In this document: one piece after another, positions 1 to 6,356 of the stretch
How positions within the stretch are numbered: position 1 is the first letter of the stretch
How the letters are laid out: the number at the start of each line of letters is the position of its first letter
Source: Actinomycetes bacterium
GTDB lineage: Bacteria > Actinomycetota > Acidimicrobiia > Acidimicrobiales > Bog-793
Length of the DNA stretch: 34,949 nt
NCBI GenBank assembly: GCA_021794645.1
Contig: JAJYQK010000029.1
Coordinates: 1 to 34,949 of the forward strand
Direction of reading: 5' to 3'
Translations under genes and position numbers: made by a program
The notes under the pieces: generated by a model
Databases searched by the model: none
Told to the model about the DNA's origin: nothing
Seen by the model: the letters and a program-made list of their open reading frames with translations, nothing else

Positions 1-2
1 GC

Positions 3-437
3 AAGAAGGGCCCAGGGGAGACCTGGACCCCGATCACCCTCGCCCACGTCTCGGTGGCGCCCGGCGCCCGCGTGGCGCTGCCCTGGCAGCCCGGCTTCAA
101 CGCCCTCGTCTACTCGCTGGCCGGCAACGGCTATGCCGGAGAGGAGCTGGCCCCAGTGCCAGAGGGGACGATGGCGCTCTTCGGGGAGGGTGAGGCGCTC
201 TCCTTCACGGCCGAGCAGACCCAGGACGCCGGCGGCACCGGCAACTGGGAGGTGCTCGTCCTTGGCGGCCAGCCGATAGGAGAGCCAGTCGCCCGCTACG
301 GGCCCTTCGTGATGAACACCCGCCAAGAGATCCTGCAGGCGGTGGAGGACTACAGGGCCGGCCGGCTCGGTACGATCCCGCCGGAGGCGATGCCGCACCG
401 CACCTCGGCCGATGCCGCCGATCTAGAGGACAGCTGA
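3..437 (+). CDS. Pirin-like protein, C-terminal part (5' end outside window)
   Basis: The frame is open from the first bases of the window, so the gene is truncated on its 5' side. The visible 144 residues look like the second cupin half of a pirin-family protein: a TPI-TLAHVSV-PGA segment, a LPWQPGFNALVYSLAGNG stretch matching the pirin pattern of small-residue turn plus FVYVLEG, and a C-terminal GPFVMNTRQEILQAVEDY segment of the kind seen near the end of pirins (family recall). Pirins are cytosolic metal-binding cupins with varied roles (quercetinase-like activity, regulator partners); the metal site lies in the missing N-terminal cupin, so activity cannot be judged. An internal GTG at 54 would give only 127 residues and is unlikely to be the true start. 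It converges on the VOC gene, with five bases between the stops. Confidence 0.75.
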   Translation, partial: KKGPGETWTPITLAHVSVAPGARVALPWQPGFNALVYSLAGNGYAGEELAPVPEGTMALFGEGEALSFTAEQTQDAGGTGNWEVLVLGGQPIGEPVARYGPFVMNTRQEILQAVEDYRAGRLGTIPPEAMPHRTSADAADLEDS

Positions 438-442
438 GCCGG

Positions 443-961
443 CTAGGCCGGCTGGCTGATGCCGATGCCGCCCTTGGTGGTGGCTCCGTAGCGGGCCTTG
501 GCCGCCGCGAGGTCGAGGGGCTTGATGCCTGCCCGGCCCGAGCGCGCCTCGTCGTCGAGCAGCTCGGCGGGCACCACCCAGGCCACCTCGAACTCGAGGC
601 CGTCGGGGTCCTTGGCATAGAGCGACTTCGTGGTCGAGTGGTCGGAGGCGCCGACGAGGCTGCCCGCCTCCGAGAGGGCCCGGGCGAGCCGCTCGAGCTC
701 GTCCAGGGTGTCCACCTCCCAGGCGAGGTGGTAGAGGCCGACCTCCTCCCGCCCGGCTCTGCTCGCTCCGGCTCCTCCTCCCACCTGGAACAGGCCGATG
801 TCGTGGTCGTTGGTCGAGCCGGGAGCCTGCAAGAAGGCGGCACCGGGCATGTCGCGACCGAGGTCGATCCTCCGGAACCCGAGGACCTCGCTGTAGAACT
901 CGACGCTTCGCTCGACGTCGCGGACGTAGAGGACGGCGTGGTTCAGTCGGGTGATGGGCAT
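443..961 (-). CDS. VOC (glyoxalase/dioxygenase-fold) family protein
   Basis: 172 residues from the ATG at 961, chosen because a strong GGAGGAGG ribosome site lies just upstream and because homology-like sequence begins there (MPITRLNHAVLYVRDVERS). One vicinal-oxygen-chelate module is visible: the opening LNHAVLYVRDVERSVEFYSEVLGFR, a central HLAWEVDTLDELERL and a C-terminal YAKDPDGLEFEVAWV. H in LNHAV, H in YHLAWEV and E in GLEFEV are the usual metal ligands of the fold. This resembles catechol-2,3-dioxygenase-like or glyoxalase-like proteins; the substrate cannot be told. It lies about 20 bases after the DDN-family gene on the same strand and is probably cotranscribed with it. Confidence 0.85.
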   Translation of the reverse strand: MPITRLNHAVLYVRDVERSVEFYSEVLGFRRIDLGRDMPGAAFLQAPGSTNDHDIGLFQVGGGAGASRAGREEVGLYHLAWEVDTLDELERLARALSEAGSLVGASDHSTTKSLYAKDPDGLEFEVAWVVPAELLDDEARSGRAGIKPLDLAAAKARYGATTKGGIGISQPA

Positions 962-981
962 CGAACCTCCTCCGGGAGACG

Positions 982-1401
982 CTAGGCGACGACGGGGACG
1001 AGCTCGACGACAGGGATGACCCGATCGGTCTTCTCCTGGTACTCCTGGAAGCCGGGATAGCGTCGCGCCTGCTCGGCGTAGATCTCGTCGCGCTCGCTGC
1101 CCTCGATCGGCACCGCCCGGGCCGAGATCGTCGCAGTGCCGATCTCGGCGGTCACATCGGGGTTGGCGCGAAGGTTGTGGTACCAGTCGGGATTGGTTGG
1201 CGCGCCCGCCTTCGAGGCGAAGACGAAGGTGCGGCCTCCGAGCTCGAGGTACATCACCGGGTTGACCCTCTCCCGACCCGTCTTTGCTCCCGTGGTGTGA
1301 AGGAGGAGGACCGGCGCCCCGTCGAATGGGCCGCCCACCTTGCCGCCGTTGGCCCGGAACTCCTCGATGATCTTCTGGTTCCAGTTGTTGACGTCGCTCA
1401 T
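982..1401 (-). CDS. Deazaflavin (F420)-dependent nitroreductase (DDN) family protein
   Basis: 139 residues, the usual length for the small split-barrel F420 enzymes of the DDN/Rv3547 family. It begins MSDVNNWNQKIIEEFRANGG and carries the family core PVLLLHTTGAKTGRERVNPVMYL, then WYHNLRANPDVTAEIG. The TTGAKTG-R-NP-Y pattern binds the F420 phosphate region in described members. Family members reduce quinones or nitro compounds with F420H2 at the membrane face. An AGGAGATC ribosome site directly precedes ATG 1401. Presence implies that the host makes coenzyme F420, which fits an actinobacterium. It is first of a two-gene minus-strand unit with the VOC gene. Confidence 0.9.
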   Translation of the reverse strand: MSDVNNWNQKIIEEFRANGGKVGGPFDGAPVLLLHTTGAKTGRERVNPVMYLELGGRTFVFASKAGAPTNPDWYHNLRANPDVTAEIGTATISARAVPIEGSERDEIYAEQARRYPGFQEYQEKTDRVIPVVELVPVVA

Positions 1402-1545
1402 GATCTCCTCCAGGGATGCTCACCGGCCGGGTCAGGCGCTGTGGGAGACAAAGCTAACGGCCCACCCACGCGGGCGAGGGCGGCGCCGCTGCCGGCCCGT
1501 CGGAGGGCCATGCGAAGAGGCCAAGCACCAGTAGGGTGAACCTTC

Positions 1546-1618
1546 GGGCCGCTAGCTCATCGGGTAGAGCAGGGGACTTTTAATCCCAAGGTGCCGGGTT
1601 CGAGACCCGGGCGGCCCA
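1546..1618 (+). tRNA. tRNA-Lys (anticodon UUU)
   Basis: A complete cloverleaf of 73 bases can be folded: acceptor GGGCCGC/GCGGCCC (7 perfect pairs), D stem GCTC/GAGC, anticodon arm GGGGA-CTTTTAA-TCCCA giving anticodon TTT, variable loop AGGTG, T stem CCGGG/CCCGG with loop TTCGAGA, discriminator A at 1618. Position 27-43 is a G-A mismatch. The genome does not encode the full CCA (ACC then C). A TAGGGT box lies at 1532-1537, too close to the gene to be its -10 with certainty. Its 3' half is the attachment site of the degraded element that follows. Confidence 0.95.
1575..1615 (+). repeat. attL-type repeat (3' half of tRNA-Lys)
   Basis: Forty-one bases from the anticodon arm to the acceptor stem of tRNA-Lys. 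They recur in the same orientation at 4262-4302 with 36 of 41 positions identical. The integrating element must have restored the tRNA, since this copy folds correctly. Confidence 0.65.
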
Positions 1619-1620
1619 CC

Positions 1621-2580
1621 CGAAAGTCCCAGCACAAGTGGGTCGTCCCTCATCACCCCGGACGGCTTTGCACCCGCATCTCTGTCCATATCATCCCCGG
1701 ACTCGGAGCTGTCCCGCTCTCTCGTCTCACGACCGCCAAGCTCGATGACTTCTACAGGCGGCCGAAAAGCTCCGGAGGAAAAGAGGGCCGGCCGCTTTCT
1801 CCCGCCTCTGCCCGCCAAGTGCACGCCATCGTGCGCCGCTCGCTCAACCAGGGGCTGCGCTCGGTATGGATCAAGACCAACCCCCCCCACAGACGCCTCT
1901 CCTCCCCGCATCCGGCGACAAGAGATAAGACCTCCTGACCCGGACGCCGTCATCTCTTCTCGAGATCGGAGATGAGAAGGACCTCGACGTCGGCACCTTC
2001 CTCCGGCTCTCTGCGACGACAGCGGCGCGAAGAGGAGAGTTCTGTGGCCTCAGGTGGGAAGACCTCGACCTCGACTCCTCCTCCCTACCGATCTGGCGCT
2101 CGATCGTCGAGGACGAAAACGGCCTCTCTGTCGAAAAGGACACGAAGACCCATGGCCGCGAGACGGGTGGCACTCGATGAGGTGACCGTCCCGGCCCCGA
2201 GGGACCACCGCCGGCGCTGTGTCGAGCGGGCCGCTTTGTCGCGAGAAGCTCGAACAAGACGCCTGTGTCTTCTCACGACCTCCGATCGGCTCGGCGGCCC
2301 TGGTGCCAAACGACGTCACGAATGCCTATGCCACGATCCGGGCCAAGGCGGTACGCCTTCATGACCCCAGGCACCTCGCCGTCACTATGAAGCTGGCGGC
2401 AAGTGAACCGGTGCGGACGGTCTTTGGCCGACTCGGCCATGCGAATGCCGCCACCACTTCAGGGCTACGGGCACTTTCTCGAGGCCTCAGACAAAGAGGT
2501 TGTTTCTGCGGTTGGGGCTCTTTTCGCGAGAGGGCCATCAACTAACGAGCTCGAGCAGCTTGTTTCGTGGGAAAAGGATG
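1621..2580 (+). pseudogene. Tyrosine site-specific integrase, multiply frameshifted
   Basis: Four collinear pieces of one phage/ICE-type integrase are readable in different frames. Piece 1 (frame of 1591, about 1660-1900) is a core-binding domain: VHIIPGLGAVPLSRLTTAKL then LSPASARQVHAIVRRSLNQG. Piece 2 (frame of 2043) holds the first catalytic Arg region, TTAARRGEFCGLRWEDLDL, and runs to a TGA after HGRETGGTR. Piece 3 (frame of 2360) has HDPRH (normally HxLRH) and VRTVFGRLGHANAATT. Piece 4 (frame of 2466) has YGHFLEASDKEVV with the catalytic Tyr codon at 2466-2468. The arm-binding N-terminal domain is absent, so the gene is also truncated where it abuts the tRNA. It is certainly inactive as written. 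Confidence 0.85.
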
Positions 2581-2614
2581 CGCGCCATTCACCCGCCACC
2601 TCACCTTCCTTCAC

Positions 2615-3154
2615 CTATGGAAACCCCTTTGCGGACAAGTACGAACCGGCGGAATGGGGGGTTGGTGGTCGGACGTCACCTGCCCGGCACCCGCTCAACT
2701 TGGGATAGGGAGCCACGAAGAAATAGGACCCGACATGCGCGGTGACTGGATAGTCAGAGAACACAGCCGAACCGGGCTTTACAACCCATAGTATCCCGTA
2801 ACAAATTCCCTGGGGGATCTCTCCATTAGCTGGTCCGTAGCTCGTCAGGATGACAGCGGAACCGCCTCGAACGAGAACACTTACTCGTCCGCTAACCCGA
2901 CGAAGCCCATTTGCCGTAAACACATCCGTAGGGAATCGCAGACGGTTGAGACTACGGCCATCGCGGACATACTCCTGACGCAAATAAGAAAGCGCCCCGT
3001 TCAAGTGGGCTGCGCTGGGCAAACTGTAATAGCTTCCGCTTCCAGCGTGCCACGTTGGCAAGCTCGGCTCGGCTTGGGCATTGCCGCAGGCGGCTCCGCC
3101 GCCCACCACAGCCCCCAATATCAGGCAGCGCCATATCCGAATGGGACTCATCAT
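2615..3154 (-). CDS. Hypothetical exported protein, element cargo
   Basis: 179 residues, not recognised. The N-terminus is a signal-peptide-like segment (basic RIWR, hydrophobic CLILGAVVGGGAAC); Cys23 could be lipidated, but Gly at -3 departs from the usual lipobox, so plain secretion is equally possible. The rest looks like a compact beta-rich extracytoplasmic domain, with GRVSVLVRGGSAVILTSYG, ICYGILWVVKPG and VGSYFFVAPYP strands. Two adjacent Met codons (3154 and 3151) could start it. It follows the 3163-3675 gene by eight bases on the same strand, so the two probably form an operon. Composition is more AT-rich than chromosomal neighbours. It appears intact although the adjoining integrase is ruined. 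Confidence 0.6.
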   Translation of the reverse strand: MMSPIRIWRCLILGAVVGGGAACGNAQAEPSLPTWHAGSGSYYSLPSAAHLNGALSYLRQEYVRDGRSLNRLRFPTDVFTANGLRRVSGRVSVLVRGGSAVILTSYGPANGEIPQGICYGILWVVKPGSAVFSDYPVTAHVGSYFFVAPYPKLSGCRAGDVRPPTPHSAGSYLSAKGFP

Positions 3155-3162
3155 GAAAGCGA

Positions 3163-3675
3163 CTAGGAGTCGAGATTGGTGACGGGCCCGAGCGGCGAGA
3201 TGTTCGGAACAGCCGAGCTCAGGCCGAAGTCCTCTACCGTGTAGTCGCTCGCGCTGACAACCACCCAGAGTACGGGCCCGGTCGGTGCAGCAGCGCCAGG
3301 GGGCACCTTGGCCAGCGCGGTGAAAGTTCCTGCCATAACAATTAGGTAGCTAGGTGGGTTGACGTCGGCAACAACGTCACCGGGATCGGCTACCGACAGT
3401 GCACTCATTCGGTCTGTTGCTACGGCCCGCACGCTGGCAGGCGAAGAATCACCATTGGCTGCAGCAAAATTCAATGCAAAGTTGCGTAGGACGCTTGCTG
3501 CTGCCGCAGATATTGTGTGGGTGTCTTTGTGTTGCTCTGGTGGCTTTGCGCCACTAAACATTCCGGCCATAGTTAGTGAAAGCACCAAACCACAGCAGAG
3601 GATTGAGACAGTTAGAAGCCAGTAGGAACCTCGCAATTGTGTTACTACGCTGCCACCCGCCCATCGCTTCTCCAT
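3163..3675 (-). CDS. Hypothetical membrane-anchored protein, element cargo
   Basis: 170 residues from an ATG preceded by a good CGGAGG site six bases upstream. Residues 15-40 form one transmembrane or uncleaved signal segment (SYWLLTVSILCCGLVLSLTMAG). A poorly structured linker and an alpha/beta outer domain follow, ending YLIVMAGTFTALAKVPPG, a strand WVVVSASDYTVEDFGLSS and SPLGPVTNL. This tail resembles, from memory, a widespread group of small unnamed actinobacterial exported proteins with a PPGA...DFGLS...LGPV pattern; no function is known to me. It sits first in a two-gene unit with the exported protein at 2615-3154, suggesting that the pair works together outside the membrane. Confidence 0.6.
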   Translation of the reverse strand: MEKRWAGGSVVTQLRGSYWLLTVSILCCGLVLSLTMAGMFSGAKPPEQHKDTHTISAAAASVLRNFALNFAAANGDSSPASVRAVATDRMSALSVADPGDVVADVNPPSYLIVMAGTFTALAKVPPGAAAPTGPVLWVVVSASDYTVEDFGLSSAVPNISPLGPVTNLDS

Positions 3676-3689
3676 TGCCGCCTCCGTTC

Positions 3690-3883
3690 ATCCTAAGGCA
3701 TGCAACTAACGCCCCATCTCTTGTGGTCCACTTGACGATTGCCGTTGGCGTCTTCCCCAGTACAGTAGTAGTGACGGCTCCTGCCGAGTTCGCGCCTGCT
3801 CCTAGGTCGTGCAGGCTCTTTCCTATGAGGAACAACTTGAGCACCTCTCACAGCTCGTACACGCACGCCTCCCGGTAGCCCAT
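3690..3883 (-). pseudogene. Probable remnant of IS21-type transposase (IstA N-terminus)
   Basis: From ATG 3883 (AGGAG three bases before it) the minus strand reads MGYREACVYEL, a TGA, then EVLKLFLIGKSLHDL, after which the next frame reads RRELGRSRHYYCTGEDANG. Put together this follows the N-terminal helix-turn-helix of IS21-family IstA proteins, which from memory run MxYREVxxxEVREVLRLWLxGxGxRxIAR...DRKTVRRYVxAA. One stop and one frame change make it inactive, and nothing matching the DDE core follows before the 3675 gene. The call rests on a short pattern and could be coincidence. Confidence 0.4.
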
Positions 3884-4261
3884 CGCTCCTCATCTTCCGC
3901 TGACCGGCTCATGGGAGCGAGTCAACCGGCTGGCTGACCGGCACTGGCGGATGTTCAGAGGTGGTCTCACCACTGGCAGGACCGGTGGTCCGTGCTCTTG
4001 GCGGCGACTACGTCAGAGTGGTCCCATGTCGGTGGCAGGCGACAGGGGCGGGGACCGATTCAGAGTGCAGTGTCCCCCGAGCTGGGAAGATCGAGAGCGT
4101 GAAGCGCTTGAGCGTTTCACGTAGGAGTTGAGCACTCGAGCTGCTACTCCCTTGCTGCTCCAACGAGGCCATCCTCACCGACATCGGCTGTTCGGAAAGA
4201 CAGGGCCACTGCCTCTAGCAGGCAAAACACGCCAGGTCAGACCTATTGGAAGCCCGACTGC
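3884..4261. other. Non-coding tract inside the element, repeat-rich
   Basis: No convincing gene is seen. The stretch holds several short repeats: ACCGGCTGGCTGACCGG-like units around 3902-3945, GTGGTC/GACCAC half sites around 3960-4025, and a near-perfect hairpin at 4099-4120. It lies upstream of the IS21-like fragment and could contain the multiple terminal repeats typical of that family, which is inference. A 71-codon plus-strand frame over 4128-4343 runs through the att copy and has no protein-like features. Confidence 0.4.
4099..4120. repeat. Short inverted repeat (9-bp stem, TTGA loop)
   Basis: GTGAAGCGC-TTGA-GCGTTTCAC. Eight Watson-Crick pairs and one G-T pair. No T-run follows on either strand, so a terminator is not supported; an operator or IS-end structure is possible. 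Confidence 0.4.
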
Positions 4262-4302
4262 GACTTTTGTTCCCAAGGTGCCAGGTTCGAGCCCCGGGCG
4301 AC
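4262..4302 (+). repeat. attR-type imperfect copy of tRNA-Lys 3' half
   Basis: The segment retains CCCAAGGTGCC, AGGTTCGAG and CCCGGGCG of the tRNA in the same order and spacing. Against 1575-1615 there are five differences, including AA to GT in the anticodon loop and G to A in both T stem and acceptor. It lacks the 5' half of a tRNA and cannot be a tRNA gene. Its position marks the distal end of the degraded element. Confidence 0.7.
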
Positions 4303-4329
4303 ACTACCGGGAACCTGTGTTGTCACGGC

Positions 4330-4392
4330 TGACGCGTGAGTAATCCACAGCACCCGATCTGGACCGCGACAAACGGGTGACCCGTGACTAAT
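4330..4392 (+). repeat. Pair of 15-base direct repeats before the cyclase gene
   Basis: TGACGCGTGAGTAAT at 4330-4344 and TGACCCGTGACTAAT at 4378-4392 match at 13 of 15 positions, with start points 48 bases apart. The second copy flows into the inverted repeat at 4383-4430. They sit between the att copy and the cyclase-ATPase start, a plausible place for regulator binding. Confidence 0.45.
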
Positions 4393-4430
4393 GGCTGATG
4401 GTTGACGCCTCGTCACCATCAGCCGTCACG
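4383..4430. promoter_or_regulatory. Long inverted repeat covering the cyclase-ATPase start codon
   Basis: The arms GGCTGATGG (4393-4401) and CCATCAGCC (4416-4424) pair perfectly, continue inward as TGACG/CGTCA with one bulged T at 4402 and a three-base loop, and continue outward as CGTGAC (4383-4388) with GTCACG (4425-4430) across a TAAT bulge. The only good start codon of the downstream gene, ATG 4398, lies in the left arm, so an RNA hairpin would bury it. Alternatively it is a DNA operator. Confidence 0.5.
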
Positions 4431-6356
4431 TCACAGGCCGACCGAGAACCCGTGTCAGCCCGGCCGGCAGCATCTGGCACAGGAGGGCTGCCGTCTTGCC
4501 CAGATGCCCTCCTCGGCTGCAGTGATCTTCCTAGGCTGTCGCCTACGCAGACCCTGACCTTTCTCTTCACAGACATCGAGGGATCGACCGCTGCTCTTCG
4601 CCGTCTCGGTGATGAGGCCTACGCCCGCCTGCTGGCGGCGCACCACGAAGTCGTGCGAGCGGCGCTCGGACGCCACCAGGGCGAGGAGGTCGACACCCAG
4701 GGCGACGCCTTCTTCGCCGTCTTCTCTTCGCCTCGTGCCTGCCTGGCGGGTGCGATCGACATCCAGCGGGCGATGGCGGCAGACCCCCTCCTCGCAGGGG
4801 AGAAGCTGCGGGTGCGGATGGGCATCCACTCGGGGGAGGCCGAGCGCACCGCCACCGGGCTGGTCGGTCTCGACGTCCACCGGGCGGCGAGGGTGGCGGG
4901 GGTCGCCCACGGTGGGCAGGTGCTCGTCTCGGAGTCGGCGGCGGCGCTCGTGCGCAGCTCGCTGGGCGAGGGTGTGAGCTTGCTCGACCTGGGCAGCCAT
5001 CGCTTGAAGGACCTCGGCCAGCCGGAGCGGATCTACCAGGCGGCGGCCGACGGCCTGGAGACGGACTTCCCGCCTCTCAAGTCGCTCGACAATCCTGCCC
5101 TGCCCAACAACCTTCCCGCCCAGGTCGGCTCGTTCGTCGGCCGGCGCTCGGAGGTCGCCCAGGTCCGAGAGCTGCTCCAGTCGGGCCGCCTGGTCACACT
5201 GACCGGGGCAGGTGGCTGCGGCAAGACCCGTCTCGCCCTCCAGGTGGCGGCCGAGCTGCTCGACGGGGTGGGAGACGGCGTCTTCCTCGTCGAACTGGCC
5301 GCTGTGCTCGACGAGGCGGTCGTGGCCGACGCCGTCCGGGAGACGCTGCGCATCGCCCCGCAGCCGGGTCGGTCCGCCGAGGAGGTGCTGCTCGGCGCGC
5401 TCGAGCCGCAGAGACTGCTCGTCGTGCTCGACAACTGCGAGCACCTCATCGGAGCCTGCGCCAAACTGGCCGACTCCCTCCTCCGGCACTGCCCGAACGT
5501 CCGGCTGCTCACCACCAGCCGGGAGCCGCTCGGCATCTCCGGCGAGTCGATCTACAGGGTTCCCTCCCTCTCGATCTCGCGTGAGGATGGCCTCGGCGAC
5601 GCCGCGCTGCTCTTCCTCGACCGGGCCCGGGGCCAAGGGGTGGCCATCGATCTCGGCCCCGCCGAGCGGGAGCTCGTCGCGTCGATCTGCCGGCGGCTCG
5701 ATGGCATGCCCCTTGCCATCGAGCTGGCCGCCGCCCGGACCCGATCGATGTCCCTCGCCTCGGTCCATGATCGGCTCGACCAGCGTTTCCGACTCCTCAC
5801 CGGTGGCAGCAGGAGCGCGCTCGAGCGCCAGCAGACGCTGCGGGCCACTGTCGACTGGTCGTACTCGCTCCTGAACGAGGCGGAGCGGGCGACCCTCCGC
5901 CGCCTCTCCGGCTTTGCCGGAGGCTTCGACCTGCCGGCGGCAGAGGCCGTCTGCGCCGCGGAGGACATCGACGTATTCGACGTGGCCGACCTCGTCGGTT
6001 CTCTCGTGGACAAGAGTCTCGTCGCCATCGACCGGGCGGGGGCAGACGACCGCTACCACCTTCTCGAGACGATCCGTCAGTACGCCGCCGAGCGGCTCCT
6101 GGAAGAGGGCGAAACGGCCGTCGGTCGGTCGCCGGCCGGCACGCCGAGCACTACCTCTCCCTCGCCACCACCGCCGAGCACTTCCTCACCGGCCCGGAGC
6201 AGGTGCACTGGATGCGGCGCCTCTCGGCAGACGACGAGAACCTGCGGCGGGCAGTCGAGCATCTGGCGAGCGACCGGGCGGGAACCGAGCAGCTCTTCCG
6301 CTTCGCCAAGGCTCTCGGCGCCTACTGGCTCGCCGACGTCCCCTTCGCCGAGCTGA
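4398..6356 (+). CDS. Class III nucleotidyl cyclase + STAND/AfsR-like ATPase, N-terminal part of frameshifted gene
   Basis: Residues 52-215 are a class III adenylate/guanylate cyclase domain: TFLFTDIEGST gives the first metal Asp (D59), DTQGDAFFAVF the second (D103), then RVRMGIHSGEAE and a closing HRLKDLGQPERIYQ. Residues 236-250 are the usual LPAQVGSFVGRR link into an NB-ARC/AAA-type ATPase with P-loop GAGGCGKTR (270-278) and Walker B LLVVLDNCEHL (340-350), followed by TTSREPLGISGE and a winged-helix region SGFAGGFDLPAAEAV. Such proteins are cytosolic signalling switches in actinobacteria. Homology is lost after codon 574 (about 6119); the 78 codons from there to the TGA at 6356 are out of frame. 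The N-terminal 50 residues are low-complexity, yet no later start codon was found. Confidence 0.85.
   Translation: MVDASSPSAVTSQADREPVSARPAASGTGGLPSCPDALLGCSDLPRLSPTQTLTFLFTDIEGSTAALRRLGDEAYARLLAAHHEVVRAALGRHQGEEVDTQGDAFFAVFSSPRACLAGAIDIQRAMAADPLLAGEKLRVRMGIHSGEAERTATGLVGLDVHRAARVAGVAHGGQVLVSESAAALVRSSLGEGVSLLDLGSHRLKDLGQPERIYQAAADGLETDFPPLKSLDNPALPNNLPAQVGSFVGRRSEVAQVRELLQSGRLVTLTGAGGCGKTRLALQVAAELLDGVGDGVFLVELAAVLDEAVVADAVRETLRIAPQPGRSAEEVLLGALEPQRLLVVLDNCEHLIGACAKLADSLLRHCPNVRLLTTSREPLGISGESIYRVPSLSISREDGLGDAALLFLDRARGQGVAIDLGPAERELVASICRRLDGMPLAIELAAARTRSMSLASVHDRLDQRFRLLTGGSRSALERQQTLRATVDWSYSLLNEAERATLRRLSGFAGGFDLPAAEAVCAAEDIDVFDVADLVGSLVDKSLVAIDRAGADDRYHLLETIRQYAAERLLEEGETAVGRSPAGTPSTTSPSPPPPSTSSPARSRCTGCGASRQTTRTCGGQSSIWRATGREPSSSSASPRLSAPTGSPTSPSPS

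Larger units (their letters stand above)
1575..4302. mobile_element. Degraded integrative element at tRNA-Lys
   Basis: The boundaries are the tRNA-Lys 3' half (1575-1615) and an imperfect direct repeat of it at 4262-4302. Inside are a decayed tyrosine integrase right after the tRNA, two minus-strand small genes, and a probable IS21-type fragment. Base composition between about 2600 and 4200 is visibly more AT-rich than the flanks, and stop codons are frequent, both as expected for foreign, decaying DNA. No conjugation, replication or phage structural gene was recognised, so most of the original element is gone. tRNA 3' ends are the classical targets of such integrases; the assignment as one element bounded by these repeats is inference. 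Confidence 0.7.

Noticed and set aside
4262-4302. Second tRNA gene
   Set aside because: Only the 3' half is present; there is no D arm or 5' acceptor strand, and the anticodon loop is changed.
4128-4343. 71-codon plus-strand frame across the att copy
   Set aside because: No ribosome site, composition unlike a protein, and it runs through the tRNA-derived repeat.
4455-6059. Minus-strand open frame (534 codons) opposite the cyclase-ATPase
   Set aside because: Antisense of a recognised cyclase and ATPase; no protein-like motifs. The same applies to 20216-22054, 17986-19182 and 9010-10326.
6110-6145. Programmed frameshift in the cyclase-ATPase gene
   Set aside because: No slippery homopolymer or heptamer and no clear downstream structure was seen at the junction.
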